Assembly (NCBI RefSeq): GCF_900142465.1
Contig: NZ_FRAX01000010.1
Span: forward strand, 1-64,000
Reading direction: 5' to 3'
Origin: Fibrobacter sp. UWH6
Lineage (GTDB): Bacteria; Fibrobacterota; Fibrobacteria; Fibrobacterales; Fibrobacteraceae
Length of the DNA: 64,000 nucleotides
The translations under genes and the position numbers were made by a program. Below the pieces are notes generated by a model that saw only the letters and a program-made list of their open reading frames with translations, had not been told where the DNA came from and did no database searches. This document shows positions 25,548 to 33,301 of this stretch, piece by piece (position 1 is the stretch's first letter; each line of letters begins with the position of its first letter).

Positions 25548-26873
25548 TTAGTTGGGCGCAAAGATAGCAAAACTCGGGGAAGAACCGTCCTGGGCTCCGT
25601 AGACTTTCAGCTCCAAAACGTTCTTTTTCCCATTTTCTTCATAAAATCTGCGGATCTCGAATGCATTTTCCCCTATTTTTATAGAAAAATCGCCTTTTCT
25701 GAGGGCAACGTTCGATTTTCGGAGTTCGATCAGCTCTTTTATATATGGGTAAGCAGGATGTTTCCGCAAACTTTCAAGGGAATCCCAGGGGATGGTCCGC
25801 CTATTGTCGGGGTCCTTACCGCCCTTAAGACCCAATTCCTCACCATAATATATACAGGGGGCTCCCGGCATAAAGAATAGCAGGGTCAGGGCCAAGCGCA
25901 CCCGTGCCCCGTCGGAACAAGGCAGGGACTGCAAACGGATCGTATCGTGACTCCCCAGCAAGTTCATGGGAATGTCGCCGGCAGGAGTCTCCCCCTCATC
26001 GCTCCCGTACCATCGGGTTTTGGGGAAGGCCTCTTCCAGACGTCGGCAGAACTCCTCGGTACTGATGGGATTTTCGTCAAAGAGGTAAGCCAGCACCGCC
26101 TTACGGAACATATAGTTCATGACGCCGTCAAACTGGTCGCCCATCAGCCAGCGGGAAGGCTCATCCCAGATTTCGCCTACGATATAGGCCTCGGGATTGA
26201 TTGCCTTGATGCGGCGACGGAATTCCTGCCAGAAACTGTCGTCATTGATTTCGTTAGGCACATCCAGGCGCCACCCGTCGATTCCTCGTTTCATCCAGAA
26301 CTCGCCTACGCTCATCAGGTATTCGCGGACCTCGGGATTGTCGGTATTGAACTTCGGCAGGGCCGGAAAATTCCACCAGCATTCGTAATTGGCTTTTTTT
26401 GAGTAAGCCTTCAGGGGCCATTTCTTTATATGGAACCAGTCCACATAAGGGGAATTGCGCCCCAATTCCAGCAGACTGTTAAACTGGAAAAAACCGCGGG
26501 AACAGTGATTGAACACGCCATCCAGAATTACACGAAGTCCTAGCTTGTGGGCCTTGGCGACAAGACGGTCGAAATCCTTAAGAGTCCCGAGCACCGGATC
26601 AATTTCAAAATAATCCACCGTATGGTAACGATGATTCGAATTGCTCTTGAATATGGGACAAAGGTAAATCGCATTGAAGCCCATGTCGGCGATATACTTC
26701 AGGCGGTCTTCAATACCGGCCAGATTGCCACCGAACATATTTTCGCGGGTAGGCCTGGCGTTCCAATCTACGAACTTGCCGGCAGCCTTGTAGCGTTCGG
26801 AACGACAGAATCGATCCGGGAAAATCTGGTAAAATATCGAATCTTTCACCCAAGCGGGAGCAAAATCTTTCAT
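25548..26873 (-). CDS. GH13 alpha-amylase-family glycoside hydrolase (neopullulanase/cyclomaltodextrinase-like)
   Basis: Cytoplasmic by sequence (no signal peptide) and likely cleaves maltodextrin or glycogen fragments. GH13 regions are complete: region I VILDGVFNHC, region II GWRLDVPNE (nucleophile Asp), region III YIVGEIWDE (acid/base Glu), region IV LLGSHDTIR. The order IFYQIFPDRF...NPGG-like start and the EP-less region II fit GH13_20 relatives. 441 residues, shorter than those with an N-terminal domain. Translation is assumed to start at the ATG at 26873, just before PAWVKDSIFYQIFPDRF; the frame extends upstream only through heptamer repeats. It pairs with the glucanotransferase gene upstream. 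Confidence 0.9.
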   Translation of the reverse strand: MKDFAPAWVKDSIFYQIFPDRFCRSERYKAAGKFVDWNARPTRENMFGGNLAGIEDRLKYIADMGFNAIYLCPIFKSNSNHRYHTVDYFEIDPVLGTLKDFDRLVAKAHKLGLRVILDGVFNHCSRGFFQFNSLLELGRNSPYVDWFHIKKWPLKAYSKKANYECWWNFPALPKFNTDNPEVREYLMSVGEFWMKRGIDGWRLDVPNEINDDSFWQEFRRRIKAINPEAYIVGEIWDEPSRWLMGDQFDGVMNYMFRKAVLAYLFDENPISTEEFCRRLEEAFPKTRWYGSDEGETPAGDIPMNLLGSHDTIRLQSLPCSDGARVRLALTLLFFMPGAPCIYYGEELGLKGGKDPDNRRTIPWDSLESLRKHPAYPYIKELIELRKSNVALRKGDFSIKIGENAFEIRRFYEENGKKNVLELKVYGAQDGSSPSFAIFAPN

Positions 26874-26876
26874 AGC

Positions 26877-26911
26877 AGTGAAGAGTGAACAGTGAATAGT
26901 GAAGAGTGAAC
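26877..26911. repeat. heptanucleotide tandem repeat (AGTGAAN)x5
   Basis: Five perfect units in register: AGTGAAG, AGTGAAC, AGTGAAT, AGTGAAG, AGTGAAC. On the minus strand they read NTTCACT and end 3 bases before the amylase start codon, so they form its 5' untranslated region. Resembles the short tandemly repeated repetitive (STRR) heptamers known in cyanobacteria. Confidence 0.9.
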
Positions 26912-27012
26912 AATTATGAGTTGATAAATTAGGCGTCTCCGGCACGATTATCAACCTCAAAGGAGCCGCAGGCTCCGACCTCATACCTGATACCTCATAC
27001 CTCATTATATCT
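26912..27012 (+). repeat. dispersed repeat copy A with GGAGCC hairpin and CCTCATA heptamers
   Basis: Contains TATGAGTTG, then a block around GGCACGATTATC, a perfect 6-bp hairpin GGAGCC-GCA-GGCTCC (26962-26976), and four heptamers CCTCATA/CCTGATA/CCTCATA/CCTCATT (26979-27006). The 20 bases at 26959-26978 are identical to 59974-59993. Its right edge supplies a TATAAT on the minus strand that could serve the amylase gene. Confidence 0.8.
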
Positions 27013-27013
27013 A

Positions 27014-27050
27014 ATAAAAAAACGGCCCCAAAGCACAGCTTTGAGAACCA
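27014..27050 (-). terminator. terminator of malQ
   Basis: GCTTTG/CAAAGC core with flanking GG/CC pairs (27024-27034 with 27038-27049), followed by seven T residues on the minus strand. Confidence 0.7.
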
Positions 27051-27156
27051 TTTTTCAGACTTTTCGGTGGAGTTCCAAGGTTAATGAACACTTAGGACTT
27101 TAGTCCTTAGTGAGAATTATCCACTCTGTGGACGTAGCAGAGCCCCTTGCGTCTCA
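27051..27156 (-). other. malQ 3' region with hairpin
   Basis: About 100 bases between the malQ stop and its terminator. CACTTAGGACT (27088-27098) pairs with AGTCCTTAGTG (27101-27111) with one T-T mismatch. No gene seen. Confidence 0.5.
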
Positions 27157-29130
27157 TTAGAACTTCCACAAGGGTCTGCGCTTACGTACATCTACCAGCT
27201 TGCGGATGTCGGAACTGAGGGATGCGTAATCCAACAATTCGTCTACAGAGCAAGGCAGACGATAGCACCAGTTTGCACCACCCACGGTACCCGGCACATT
27301 GACGCGTTCCTTTTCAGGATCCACCTGAGAAAGGCTTGCAGAAAGGGCGAAGTAATCCTGAGCAGGGAGAATGCAGAACAAGCTATTGGAGCTGAACACA
27401 TGGGTCAGAATGGTACGTGCGACCGTAGGAGTAATTTCCTGGGGCGCGCTGCCCGGCAAATGAGCATGAGACCAGTAAAGACCGCGGTCGAAATCCGGCT
27501 CCTTCCACAGGCCGCGAAGGCTGGAGGTATCGTGGCAGCTGGTGGTGCAAACGGAAAGGCGGGGATATTCATCCATATCGTAGTAGGGAGAATAAGGCAC
27601 ATTCCAATTACGGGCCCAGCGTTCGATACGCAGAGAAAGGATATTTAACTTGTTCAAAACCGTCGGCACGCAAGACGGGACTGCACCAAGGTCTTCGGCG
27701 CAGACCAGCATGTCGGTTTCCTTGGCAAGCACAGAGAGCAGCTTGGTAGCATTCTGTTCCCACAAGCCGTTCTGGGAATCTTCGTTGCGCTTAAGAATTT
27801 CGCGAAGCTTCTGCTGTTCGTTTTCGGGCAAGGTAAACAAAACCGGCTGATTGTACCAGTACCAGTAGGGGTAGAAGGTATTCTCGTCGCCAGAGGGAAT
27901 GAATACTCTATTCCAGTAAACCTTCAACAGTTTGTCCTTCACTTCCTGAGGTTCACCCATAGAAAGGATTGCCTTTTCGGAAGAGAATTCCGGCTTCAGC
28001 ACCAGACGGTCGAATTCCCCTTCCAACGGCTGGAAGCAGACCGGAGCAAGGCGATCCGTATCATCGCCCAGGAAACCGCGAAGCTGGTCAATGGAGTAGT
28101 TAGGACGGCGCAGGTATTCCAGCGTAGCCTGGCAGAAACCGGCACTCTGAAGTTCGTTCAAGGTCAGCGGGATACAGGGGTTGAAACGACCCATGATGCC
28201 AGTCACTTCGCACTGGGGAATAGACCAAATACGGAAGAAGCCCAGAACGTGGTCGATGCGGTAGGCATGATAGAACTTGCTAGCCTGGGCCAGACGACGA
28301 CGCCACCAGTCAAAGTTATCCTGTTCGATTACGTCCCAACGGTAAGTGGGGAATCCCCAGTTCTGGCCACTGTAGCTGAACATGTCAGGAGGAGCACCGG
28401 CACGATCATCCAGTGAGAAGAAACGGCGTTCAGACCAGACGTCTGCACTGTCTTCGTTAATCAAGATAGGAATGTCGCCCTTCAGGCGAAGACCCATATT
28501 GGAAACTTCGGTAACGGCAGCGTTAAACTGCATTTCGGCGACACACTGCATCCAGGCCTGGAACAGGCAGTCCTTAATGAACTTCTTCCAAAGCTTTTCA
28601 ATATCCTTATCGGTAGGATTGCGATATTCCGCCCAATCCTTCCAGCTGGATTCGCCATTCTGGGCCTTCAGGGTAGCATACACGCAGTAAGGCTTAGCCC
28701 AGCTGTTGGAATCAATCCAGCGAGTCAGAACCTTGTCCTTCTTCAGGTAATCGTAACGATTGTCAAAAATCTTTCTGAGGATGGAACGCTTCCAGGTAGA
28801 AATCTTGTAGTAGTCAATCTTACCTTCAGCATCGAACTTGGCCTTGGCCTCATGAATTTCCTCTTCGTATTCAGAGGATCCGTCCACGGCCTGCACATTG
28901 ATGAACACCGGGTTCAGGGCAAAGGCACTGCGGGCGCTATAGGGGCTGGATTCAGCACCAGTATCGTTCACCGGCAGAAGCTGAATAATGTTGAAGTCAC
29001 AGACCTGAGCCCAGCGAGCAAAGGGAATCAGATCCAGGTATTCGCCGATACCGATGCTCTGCTTGCTATAAAGGCTGAAGAGGGGAACGGCCACGCCGCT
29101 CTGGAAATAAGAAAGGTCACCATATCTCAT
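27157..29130 (-). CDS. malQ: 4-alpha-glucanotransferase (GH77)
   Basis: Disproportionating enzyme that transfers maltodextrin units in glycogen and maltose metabolism. GH77 blocks are present: GVAVPLFSLYSKQSIGIGEY at the start, LLPVNDTGAESSPYSARSAF, the nucleophile region AYRIDHVLGFFRIW (about 287-300), and the acid/base region VCAEDLGAVPSCV (about 478-490). 657 residues without a starch-binding extension. It shares strand and direction with the amylase gene but has its own terminator; both flanks carry heptamer repeats. Confidence 0.94.
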   Translation of the reverse strand: MRYGDLSYFQSGVAVPLFSLYSKQSIGIGEYLDLIPFARWAQVCDFNIIQLLPVNDTGAESSPYSARSAFALNPVFINVQAVDGSSEYEEEIHEAKAKFDAEGKIDYYKISTWKRSILRKIFDNRYDYLKKDKVLTRWIDSNSWAKPYCVYATLKAQNGESSWKDWAEYRNPTDKDIEKLWKKFIKDCLFQAWMQCVAEMQFNAAVTEVSNMGLRLKGDIPILINEDSADVWSERRFFSLDDRAGAPPDMFSYSGQNWGFPTYRWDVIEQDNFDWWRRRLAQASKFYHAYRIDHVLGFFRIWSIPQCEVTGIMGRFNPCIPLTLNELQSAGFCQATLEYLRRPNYSIDQLRGFLGDDTDRLAPVCFQPLEGEFDRLVLKPEFSSEKAILSMGEPQEVKDKLLKVYWNRVFIPSGDENTFYPYWYWYNQPVLFTLPENEQQKLREILKRNEDSQNGLWEQNATKLLSVLAKETDMLVCAEDLGAVPSCVPTVLNKLNILSLRIERWARNWNVPYSPYYDMDEYPRLSVCTTSCHDTSSLRGLWKEPDFDRGLYWSHAHLPGSAPQEITPTVARTILTHVFSSNSLFCILPAQDYFALSASLSQVDPEKERVNVPGTVGGANWCYRLPCSVDELLDYASLSSDIRKLVDVRKRRPLWKF

Positions 29131-29181
29131 GAGTTAAAATTTAAAAACAAAAGGCAGAAGTTTAAAGGTAAAAGGATAATT

Positions 29182-29294
29182 AGGTATGAGGTTCGAGGCA
29201 TGAGGACTGCCCTTTGAGCTAAATAATCGCGACGACACCTCCATACTTTACAACTCATAATTCATATCTCACAACTCATATCTCATAACTATAT
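29182..29294 (-). repeat. dispersed repeat copy B with heptamer arrays
   Basis: Four units AGGTATG/AGGTTCG/AGGCATG/AGGACTG (29182-29209), a core whose reverse complement GTCGTCGCGATTATTT matches the cores of the copies at 26.9 and 59.9 kb, then six units ACTCATA/ATTCATA/TCTCACA/ACTCATA/TCTCATA/ACTATAT (29253-29294). It lacks the intact GGAGCC hairpin. It lies in the malQ upstream region. Confidence 0.75.
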
Positions 29295-29301
29295 TTACAG
29301 T

Positions 29302-29499
29302 ATGAGTTATGAATGCCGAAATCTTAGAGGAACATTTTGCGTCAAGCGGAACAAGGAATGCGATCCCGGGGCACCGGGTTGCGTCTTGCGAGGACGTTTC
29401 GTTTTCCCCTTTAGCGAATCCGCACAGGGCAGAGGCAGCGCCCAACCCGCCAACAAGGAACAGCGCCTATTTCTAGAAAAGGAATACGAGAAAAAATAA
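29302..29499 (+). CDS. small cysteine-containing protein, unknown function
   Basis: 65 residues with four cysteines (positions 5, 13, 20 and 27) in the first half, including CVKRNKECDPGAPGCVLRGR, which could bind a metal or form disulfides. The rest is charged and ends in Lys/Glu-rich sequence. No signal peptide is seen. A terminator-like hairpin follows at once, which supports a real gene. The start codon lies in the edge of the heptamer repeat. Family not recognised. Confidence 0.55.
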   Translation: MSYECRNLRGTFCVKRNKECDPGAPGCVLRGRFVFPFSESAQGRGSAQPANKEQRLFLEKEYEKK

Positions 29500-29502
29500 A
29501 AG

Positions 29503-29535
29503 AAGCCCTCGTCTGCGAAACGAGGACTTTTAATT
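29503..29535. terminator. bidirectional terminator after the small Cys protein
   Basis: CCTCGT (29507-29512) pairs with ACGAGG (29520-29525), extended by AAG/CTT around a mismatch, with TTTTAATTT on the plus side and T-rich sequence on the minus side toward which the alkylation repair gene also ends. Confidence 0.65.
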
Positions 29536-29576
29536 TAAACAAACTAACTTTTTGTTTTTGCTAACCCGATTAGGGA

Positions 29577-30239
29577 TTAGATCATTCTCAAGATTTCCTG
29601 GGTGGTCTGTTCAGCAAAAGTATTGTCCTGAACAAAGCGACGAACTTCCTGAGGATTGATGCGGGCATATTCAGACAATGCGCGACCGATTCCATTACGG
29701 ATATAATAGTCGTCGTCCTTAGCGCAGGTCAGGCAGAACTTACGGAGCAAAGGCCAATCAGTGCGGTCTTTGTACTGAATCTGGAAAATGATTGCACTAC
29801 GGCGAACCCACACATTGGGATCACGGATCCAGGAAGCGATTTTGGTACGGAGAGCCGGCAGACGGAGAGCCAGGTCACCCAGCACGCATGCGGCCAAGGT
29901 GTCCACGGTATCACGCCAGGCACGAGTCTTGATCAGCTTCTTCAGGAACGACAAATGCTGGCCACCCAGAAGTCCGCGATGACGGAACAGGTAGTCGCAA
30001 GCGGCGTACTGAATTTCACGATAAGGCTGCGTCCACATGTCTTCGACTCTAGCAACAAGTTCATCGCCATCCTTCGGCGGATTCTTGTCAAAAAGGGGAT
30101 AAGTCACTTCACGGCGGGGAACCAGACGAATTCCGAGGAAGTCGAACTGTTCGCGAGCCTTCTTAGACATTTCATGCGCTTCTTCTTCATTAGAGATAGC
30201 GCGGAGAGCAAGTAAGATATCTTGTGTAAAACGAAGCAT
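29577..30239 (-). CDS. DNA alkylation repair protein, AlkD-like HEAT repeat
   Basis: Resembles AlkD-type glycosylases, all-helical HEAT-repeat proteins that excise bulky alkylated bases without flipping them. Signatures: REIQYAACDYLFRH, TRAWRDTVDTLAA (the W-D-VD active-site helix; an Arg sits between W and D as in the family), WIRDPNVWVRRSAIIFQIQY, and DDYYIRNGIGRALSEYARIN. 220 residues is normal. TATTTTTG is 7 bases before the ATG, so it may also be leaderless. Confidence 0.85.
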   Translation of the reverse strand: MLRFTQDILLALRAISNEEEAHEMSKKAREQFDFLGIRLVPRREVTYPLFDKNPPKDGDELVARVEDMWTQPYREIQYAACDYLFRHRGLLGGQHLSFLKKLIKTRAWRDTVDTLAACVLGDLALRLPALRTKIASWIRDPNVWVRRSAIIFQIQYKDRTDWPLLRKFCLTCAKDDDYYIRNGIGRALSEYARINPQEVRRFVQDNTFAEQTTQEILRMI

Positions 30240-30528
30240 TGTAGGCCAAAAATAGTCCCAAAAAAAATAAATTTCTAGACCTTGACAAACACTTTTTTCA
30301 TTTTTTTTTAAATTTTAACAGAATTTTTACATCAAAAAAGTTTAAAAATACTCTTGACAAATCAAAAAGTTTCCAAAGACCTATTTTTGAACCCGCAAAC
30401 GTACATAAAACACCTACAAAAATACAGATAAAGTTCGCAGGGGCAAAAAAAAACATTTCAACACTAGATTTGGTTGGACAGCCCAAAAAAAGAACATCAT
30501 ATTGTAAAATTAAAACATTAAGAAGTAT
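30240..30528. other. very A/T-rich intergenic region
   Basis: Nearly 290 bases between divergent genes, dominated by A- and T-tracts. It contains two TTGACAAA sequences (30282 and 30354 region) that could be -35 elements and a TATTTTTG on the plus strand at 30382-30389. No single convincing promoter was found. Such A-tract DNA is the usual target of AT-hook proteins, one of which is encoded next door. Confidence 0.5.
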
Positions 30529-31197
30529 ATGAGTGAAATAGCAGACGTCAAGGAAGAAATGCTCCCCATCATCGAAGTTCCGCCGGAACTCAGGGGACTC
30601 TCCGACGAAGAAATAATCAAGCGTTCCGAAAAGGAACTGCGCGAAGTTTCCGGAAAACGCAAAAAAGGGGAACGTCGCCCCGGCAAGCGAGAACGAATCG
30701 CCGCCAAGGAGAGAAAATCCCACGAAGAGGCAGCAGCCCTTTTTAGAAGTTCGGTCGAAACGCTCCCTCCGCAAAAAAGCGAAATTTTCTGCAACGCATT
30801 TACCGAAAAAAGCCCCAGCTGTACAAAGATCGAACCGGAACAGCGACACCCCGGCACAACGAACTTTCTTATGACGGCCAAGAAAACTTTCCCCTCCGGG
30901 AACGAAAAATCCGCCACGACCAAAACCTTCTTGGGCCAGACTCCCAGTTCCGGCCGCGTGCTGAAGGCATCCTTCGGAGCAAAGGTCGGAGAAAAGCCCA
31001 AGGCCGTCATCGTCTCCGCAGCTGAACTGGCACTCCAGAAAGCCGAAGAACGGGCAAAGAAAATCCGCGAGGCCCTTTTCGCCAAGCGCACAACCGCTTC
31101 TGCAATTCAGACAGACGGACCCGCCGCCCAACCGGAGGGTCAACCGGTCAAACGCCCCAGAGGGCGACCCCGCAAAAATCCCCTGCCTGAGGCCTAG
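30529..31197 (+). CDS. AT-hook protein, disordered and basic
   Basis: 222 residues, highly charged and without predicted globular core. It carries an acidic N-terminus, a Lys/Arg-rich stretch (KRKKGERRPGKRERIAAKER, about 47-66), a low-complexity middle, a helix rich in Ala/Glu/Lys (about 168-190), and near the end a canonical AT-hook core PRGRPRK. AT-hooks bind the minor groove of A/T-rich DNA. The A/T-rich region upstream may be an autoregulatory target. The functional class (nucleoid protein or regulator) is inference. Confidence 0.75.
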   Translation: MSEIADVKEEMLPIIEVPPELRGLSDEEIIKRSEKELREVSGKRKKGERRPGKRERIAAKERKSHEEAAALFRSSVETLPPQKSEIFCNAFTEKSPSCTKIEPEQRHPGTTNFLMTAKKTFPSGNEKSATTKTFLGQTPSSGRVLKASFGAKVGEKPKAVIVSAAELALQKAEERAKKIREALFAKRTTASAIQTDGPAAQPEGQPVKRPRGRPRKNPLPEA

Positions 31198-31203
31198 ACA
31201 ATC

Positions 31204-31238
31204 AAAGACCGCCACTCATACGAGCCGCGGTCTTTTTT
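31204..31238 (+). terminator. terminator of the AT-hook gene
   Basis: AAAGACCGC (31204-31212) pairs perfectly with GCGGTCTTT (31227-31235), followed by further T residues. Confidence 0.85.
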
Positions 31239-31313
31239 ATGCATTCCTTTTTAAAGTCTGCGGTTCCACACCTGACGTCCATCCCTATATTTTTATATCA
31301 ATAGTTTTTATAT

Positions 31314-31342
31314 AAAAAAAAGACCTCTCTTCCGAGAGATCT
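31314..31342 (-). terminator. terminator of tRNA-Cys
   Basis: AGACCTCTC (31321-31329) and GAGAGATCT (31334-31342) pair with one G-T, loop TTCC; eight T residues follow on the minus strand. Confidence 0.85.
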
Positions 31343-31356
31343 TTCTTTACTTTTAG

Positions 31357-31429
31357 AGGCAACGATCAGACTCGAACTGATGAATAAGAGTTTTGCAGAC
31401 TCGCCCCTTACCAACTTGGGTACGTCGCC
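31357..31429 (-). tRNA. tRNA-Cys (anticodon GCA)
   Basis: Cloverleaf on the minus strand: acceptor GGCGACG with CGTTGCC, D arm CCC/GGG, anticodon loop CTGCAAA giving GCA, T arm ATCAG-TTCGAGT-CTGAT, discriminator T as expected for cysteine. 73 bases; CCA is not encoded. Promoter TTGAAA-N17-TATATT is 12 bases upstream of the tRNA. Confidence 0.95.
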
Positions 31430-31441
31430 AAAGTGAACCGC

Positions 31442-31470
31442 AATATAGATAAAAAAACAAAACCTTTCAA
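31442..31470 (-). promoter_or_regulatory. promoter of tRNA-Cys
   Basis: TTGAAA (31470-31465) and TATATT (31447-31442) with a 17-base spacer; the -10 is followed by GCGG. Confidence 0.75.
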
Positions 31471-31512
31471 GGGGTATTCTCTAATTTTTTTGATTTTTTT
31501 ATTTTTTGCGCC

Positions 31513-32046
31513 ATGAACAAAGCCACCCTGAAAGTCCGCGCCGCGTCATGGCTAGCCGCCCTGTGGATCCGCAGCCTCCGCATCCGTCTGCGAACCCCAG
31601 CAGATTTCGGCCCTGGCGTTCTGGGACTCTGGCACCAGGATTTGCTCGCCAGCACCGCCGCTTTCAAGGATCGGGGCGTTCACGTCTTGGTCTCCCAATC
31701 CGACGACGGGGCTTTCTTCGCCGAAACCGCACGACGTCTCGGCTACAAAGTCACCCGAGGCTCCGACACCCGAGGCGCCACCAACGTGCGGCACCTATTG
31801 GATTCCATGAAACAGGGCGGCTTCACCGGCATGGCATTGGACGGCCCCAAAGGCCCCGCCCACAAGGTCAAGTCCGGCTCCATCTGGCTCTCTAAGGTTA
31901 GCGGCACCCCTCTTTGGCATATTCAACCCCATTACGGGGCTCATTTTATGTTAAAAACATGGGATAATTTCATCCTCCCGCTGCCGTTGTCATCAATTGA
32001 CATCGAAATTAAGTATCTTTGTACCGAAAAAAATCCGACCAAGTAA
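31513..32046 (+). CDS. DUF374 lysophospholipid acyltransferase-family protein
   Basis: Member of the DUF374 branch of membrane-associated acyltransferases, thought to act in lipid A or phospholipid synthesis. Family marks are LGLWHQDLLAS (the H-D pair of the HX4D motif is compressed), VLVSQSDDGAFFAETARRLG, TRGSDTRGATNVRHLL and MALDGPKGPAHKV. 177 residues is slightly shorter than usual, and no N-terminal membrane anchor is clear. The ATG follows directly after a TATTTTTTG element, so it may be leaderless. Confidence 0.85.
   Translation: MNKATLKVRAASWLAALWIRSLRIRLRTPADFGPGVLGLWHQDLLASTAAFKDRGVHVLVSQSDDGAFFAETARRLGYKVTRGSDTRGATNVRHLLDSMKQGGFTGMALDGPKGPAHKVKSGSIWLSKVSGTPLWHIQPHYGAHFMLKTWDNFILPLPLSSIDIEIKYLCTEKNPTK
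32014..32021 (+). promoter_or_regulatory. putative promoter element TATCTTTG for the exonuclease gene
   Basis: Exact TAnnTTTG match inside the 3' end of the preceding gene. A TTGACA is only 11 bases upstream, too close for a standard -35, so this call is tentative. Confidence 0.35.
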
Positions 32047-32071
32047 TTTTTAAAGGAAAATAGGTAAAAAA

Positions 32072-32719
32072 GTGATTTTAATGCCGCCTAAATTTGTTGC
32101 GTTTGACTTGGAAACAACTGGCCTTAACAACCAGAAAGATGAAATTATCGAAATCGGTGCCGTAAAGTTCACGGTCACGGTAGAAAAGGGACGCGTCGTC
32201 CCCAAGCTGGAAAAGGAATTCGAGACTTTCGTCAAGCCCAATATGCTGATTCCCGCCGAAGCCTCCAACGTGAACCACATTTACGACAAGGACGTCCAGG
32301 ACGCCCCGGCCGTTGGCGAAGCCATCAAGAAGTTCACCGCCTTCTGCGGACAGTCTTCCATCCTTATCGCCCATAACGCAAACTTCGACGCCAGTTTCCT
32401 CCGCGTGGCTTACCAGAAGAACCCCCAGATTATTCCGGGCAACCCCATCGTCGATAGCTTGGCCATCTCCAAGGCAATCCTCCCCGAAAGCCCCTCCCAC
32501 AAGTTGGGCATTCTGGCCGCCGGTTTCCAGCGCCGCGACGAAATCAACATGAAGATCGAATCCGACAAGATGCACCGCGCCGTTTACGACTGCCTGATGC
32601 TCATGGAAGTCTTCGTGGCCCTGCTCCGCCGCCGTTTCAAGGAAAAGGACTGGGAAATGGCCACCATCCTGAAGAACATCGAAAAGTACAAGGGCGTACC
32701 CCAGTTCCTGAACAAGTAG
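32072..32719 (+). CDS. DnaQ-like 3'-5' exonuclease (DEDDh)
   Basis: An exonuclease of the DNA polymerase III epsilon superfamily. All four catalytic positions are visible: FDLETTGL (Asp and Glu, about 11-18), IAHNANFD (Asp, about 102-109), and HRAVYDC with the His and Asp of the DEDDh type (about 170-176). 215 residues, a single domain with a short basic tail. It could be the proofreading subunit or a general exonuclease. A GTG start at 32072 has TAGGT 7 bases upstream; an ATG at 32081 is the alternative. Confidence 0.88.
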   Translation: MILMPPKFVAFDLETTGLNNQKDEIIEIGAVKFTVTVEKGRVVPKLEKEFETFVKPNMLIPAEASNVNHIYDKDVQDAPAVGEAIKKFTAFCGQSSILIAHNANFDASFLRVAYQKNPQIIPGNPIVDSLAISKAILPESPSHKLGILAAGFQRRDEINMKIESDKMHRAVYDCLMLMEVFVALLRRRFKEKDWEMATILKNIEKYKGVPQFLNK

Positions 32720-32764
32720 GGAACTAGCAAAGCAGTCCGCCTTACGGGCAACTAGGCTGACTTT

Positions 32765-32804
32765 AAAAAAGAAGCTGGATAGTCGAACTATCCAGCTTCT
32801 TTTT
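32765..32804 (+). terminator. terminator of the exonuclease gene
   Basis: GAAGCTGGATAG (32771-32782) and CTATCCAGCTTC (32788-32799) form a perfect 12-bp stem, followed by TTTTT. Confidence 0.92.
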
Positions 32805-33000
32805 CACAATATCCACAAGCAGGCTCGAAAACAACAACCCTGCGGAGCCCTTGATCTATAAGGGATGAACGCCGGCACCAGGTCCGACATTCAATTCTAT
32901 CAACAGATTGTTAACAATCGTCTAAATACAGAAAAGACCACCTAACAGATTATTCATCCATTAGGCGGACTTAAAAGTCTAAACTCTACAAGAAATAGAA
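32805..33000. other. convergent intergenic region with palindrome and rpmB terminator
   Basis: Between the terminator of the exonuclease gene and the rpmB stop. It holds a perfect 14-bp palindrome GATTGTTAACAATC (32906-32919) and the rpmB terminator (32930-32972). No gene seen. Confidence 0.55.
32930..32972 (-). terminator. terminator of rpmB
   Basis: GTCCGCCTAA pairs with TTAGGTGGTC on the minus strand (32970-32961 with 32945-32936), with G-T pairs, followed by TTTTC. Confidence 0.7.
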
Positions 33001-33222
33001 TTAGATGCCGAGTTCGCGAGCAACAGCCAGGATACCGCGCTTATTGATAGTGCGGAGACCAGCGTTGGAAACGCGGAGAGAAACCCAGCGGTCTTCTTCA
33101 GCAATGTAGAAACGCTTGGTCTGAAGGTTCGGCAGCTGCTTCATCAACTTCTTGCGGTTAGAGTGGGAAACCATGTTGCCCACGAGACCGGCTTTGCCGG
33201 TAACTTCACAAATGCGGCTCAT
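33001..33222 (-). CDS. rpmB: 50S ribosomal protein L28
   Basis: 73 residues matching bL28: [40 protein letters not shown] and [18 protein letters not shown]. The frame is complete and the length is typical. It is monocistronic here, with a clear promoter (TTGACG-N17-TACAAT) and its own terminator; GGAG lies ahead of the ATG. Confidence 0.97.
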   Translation of the reverse strand: MSRICEVTGKAGLVGNMVSHSNRKKLMKQLPNLQTKRFYIAEEDRWVSLRVSNAGLRTINKRGILAVARELGI

Positions 33223-33252
33223 AAAAAACTCCGTTGTTTATAACAGAAGCCA

Positions 33253-33281
33253 ATTGTAGAAAATAATTGGGATTCCGTCAA
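33253..33281 (-). promoter_or_regulatory. promoter of rpmB
   Basis: TTGACG (33281-33276) and TACAAT (33258-33253), 17-base spacer, with TGG directly after the -10. Confidence 0.8.
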
Positions 33282-33301
33282 GGTTAATTTTATCATCTTC
33301 G

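Noticed and set aside
30298-31215. 305-residue minus-strand frame
   Set aside because: Antisense to the AT-hook gene; Phe/Cys/Gly-rich low-complexity translation with no start signal. The plus frame has a terminator and an AT-hook.
32906-32919. Perfect palindrome GATTGTTAACAATC
   Set aside because: Lies between two convergent terminators where no promoter is evident; a regulatory role cannot be argued from sequence.
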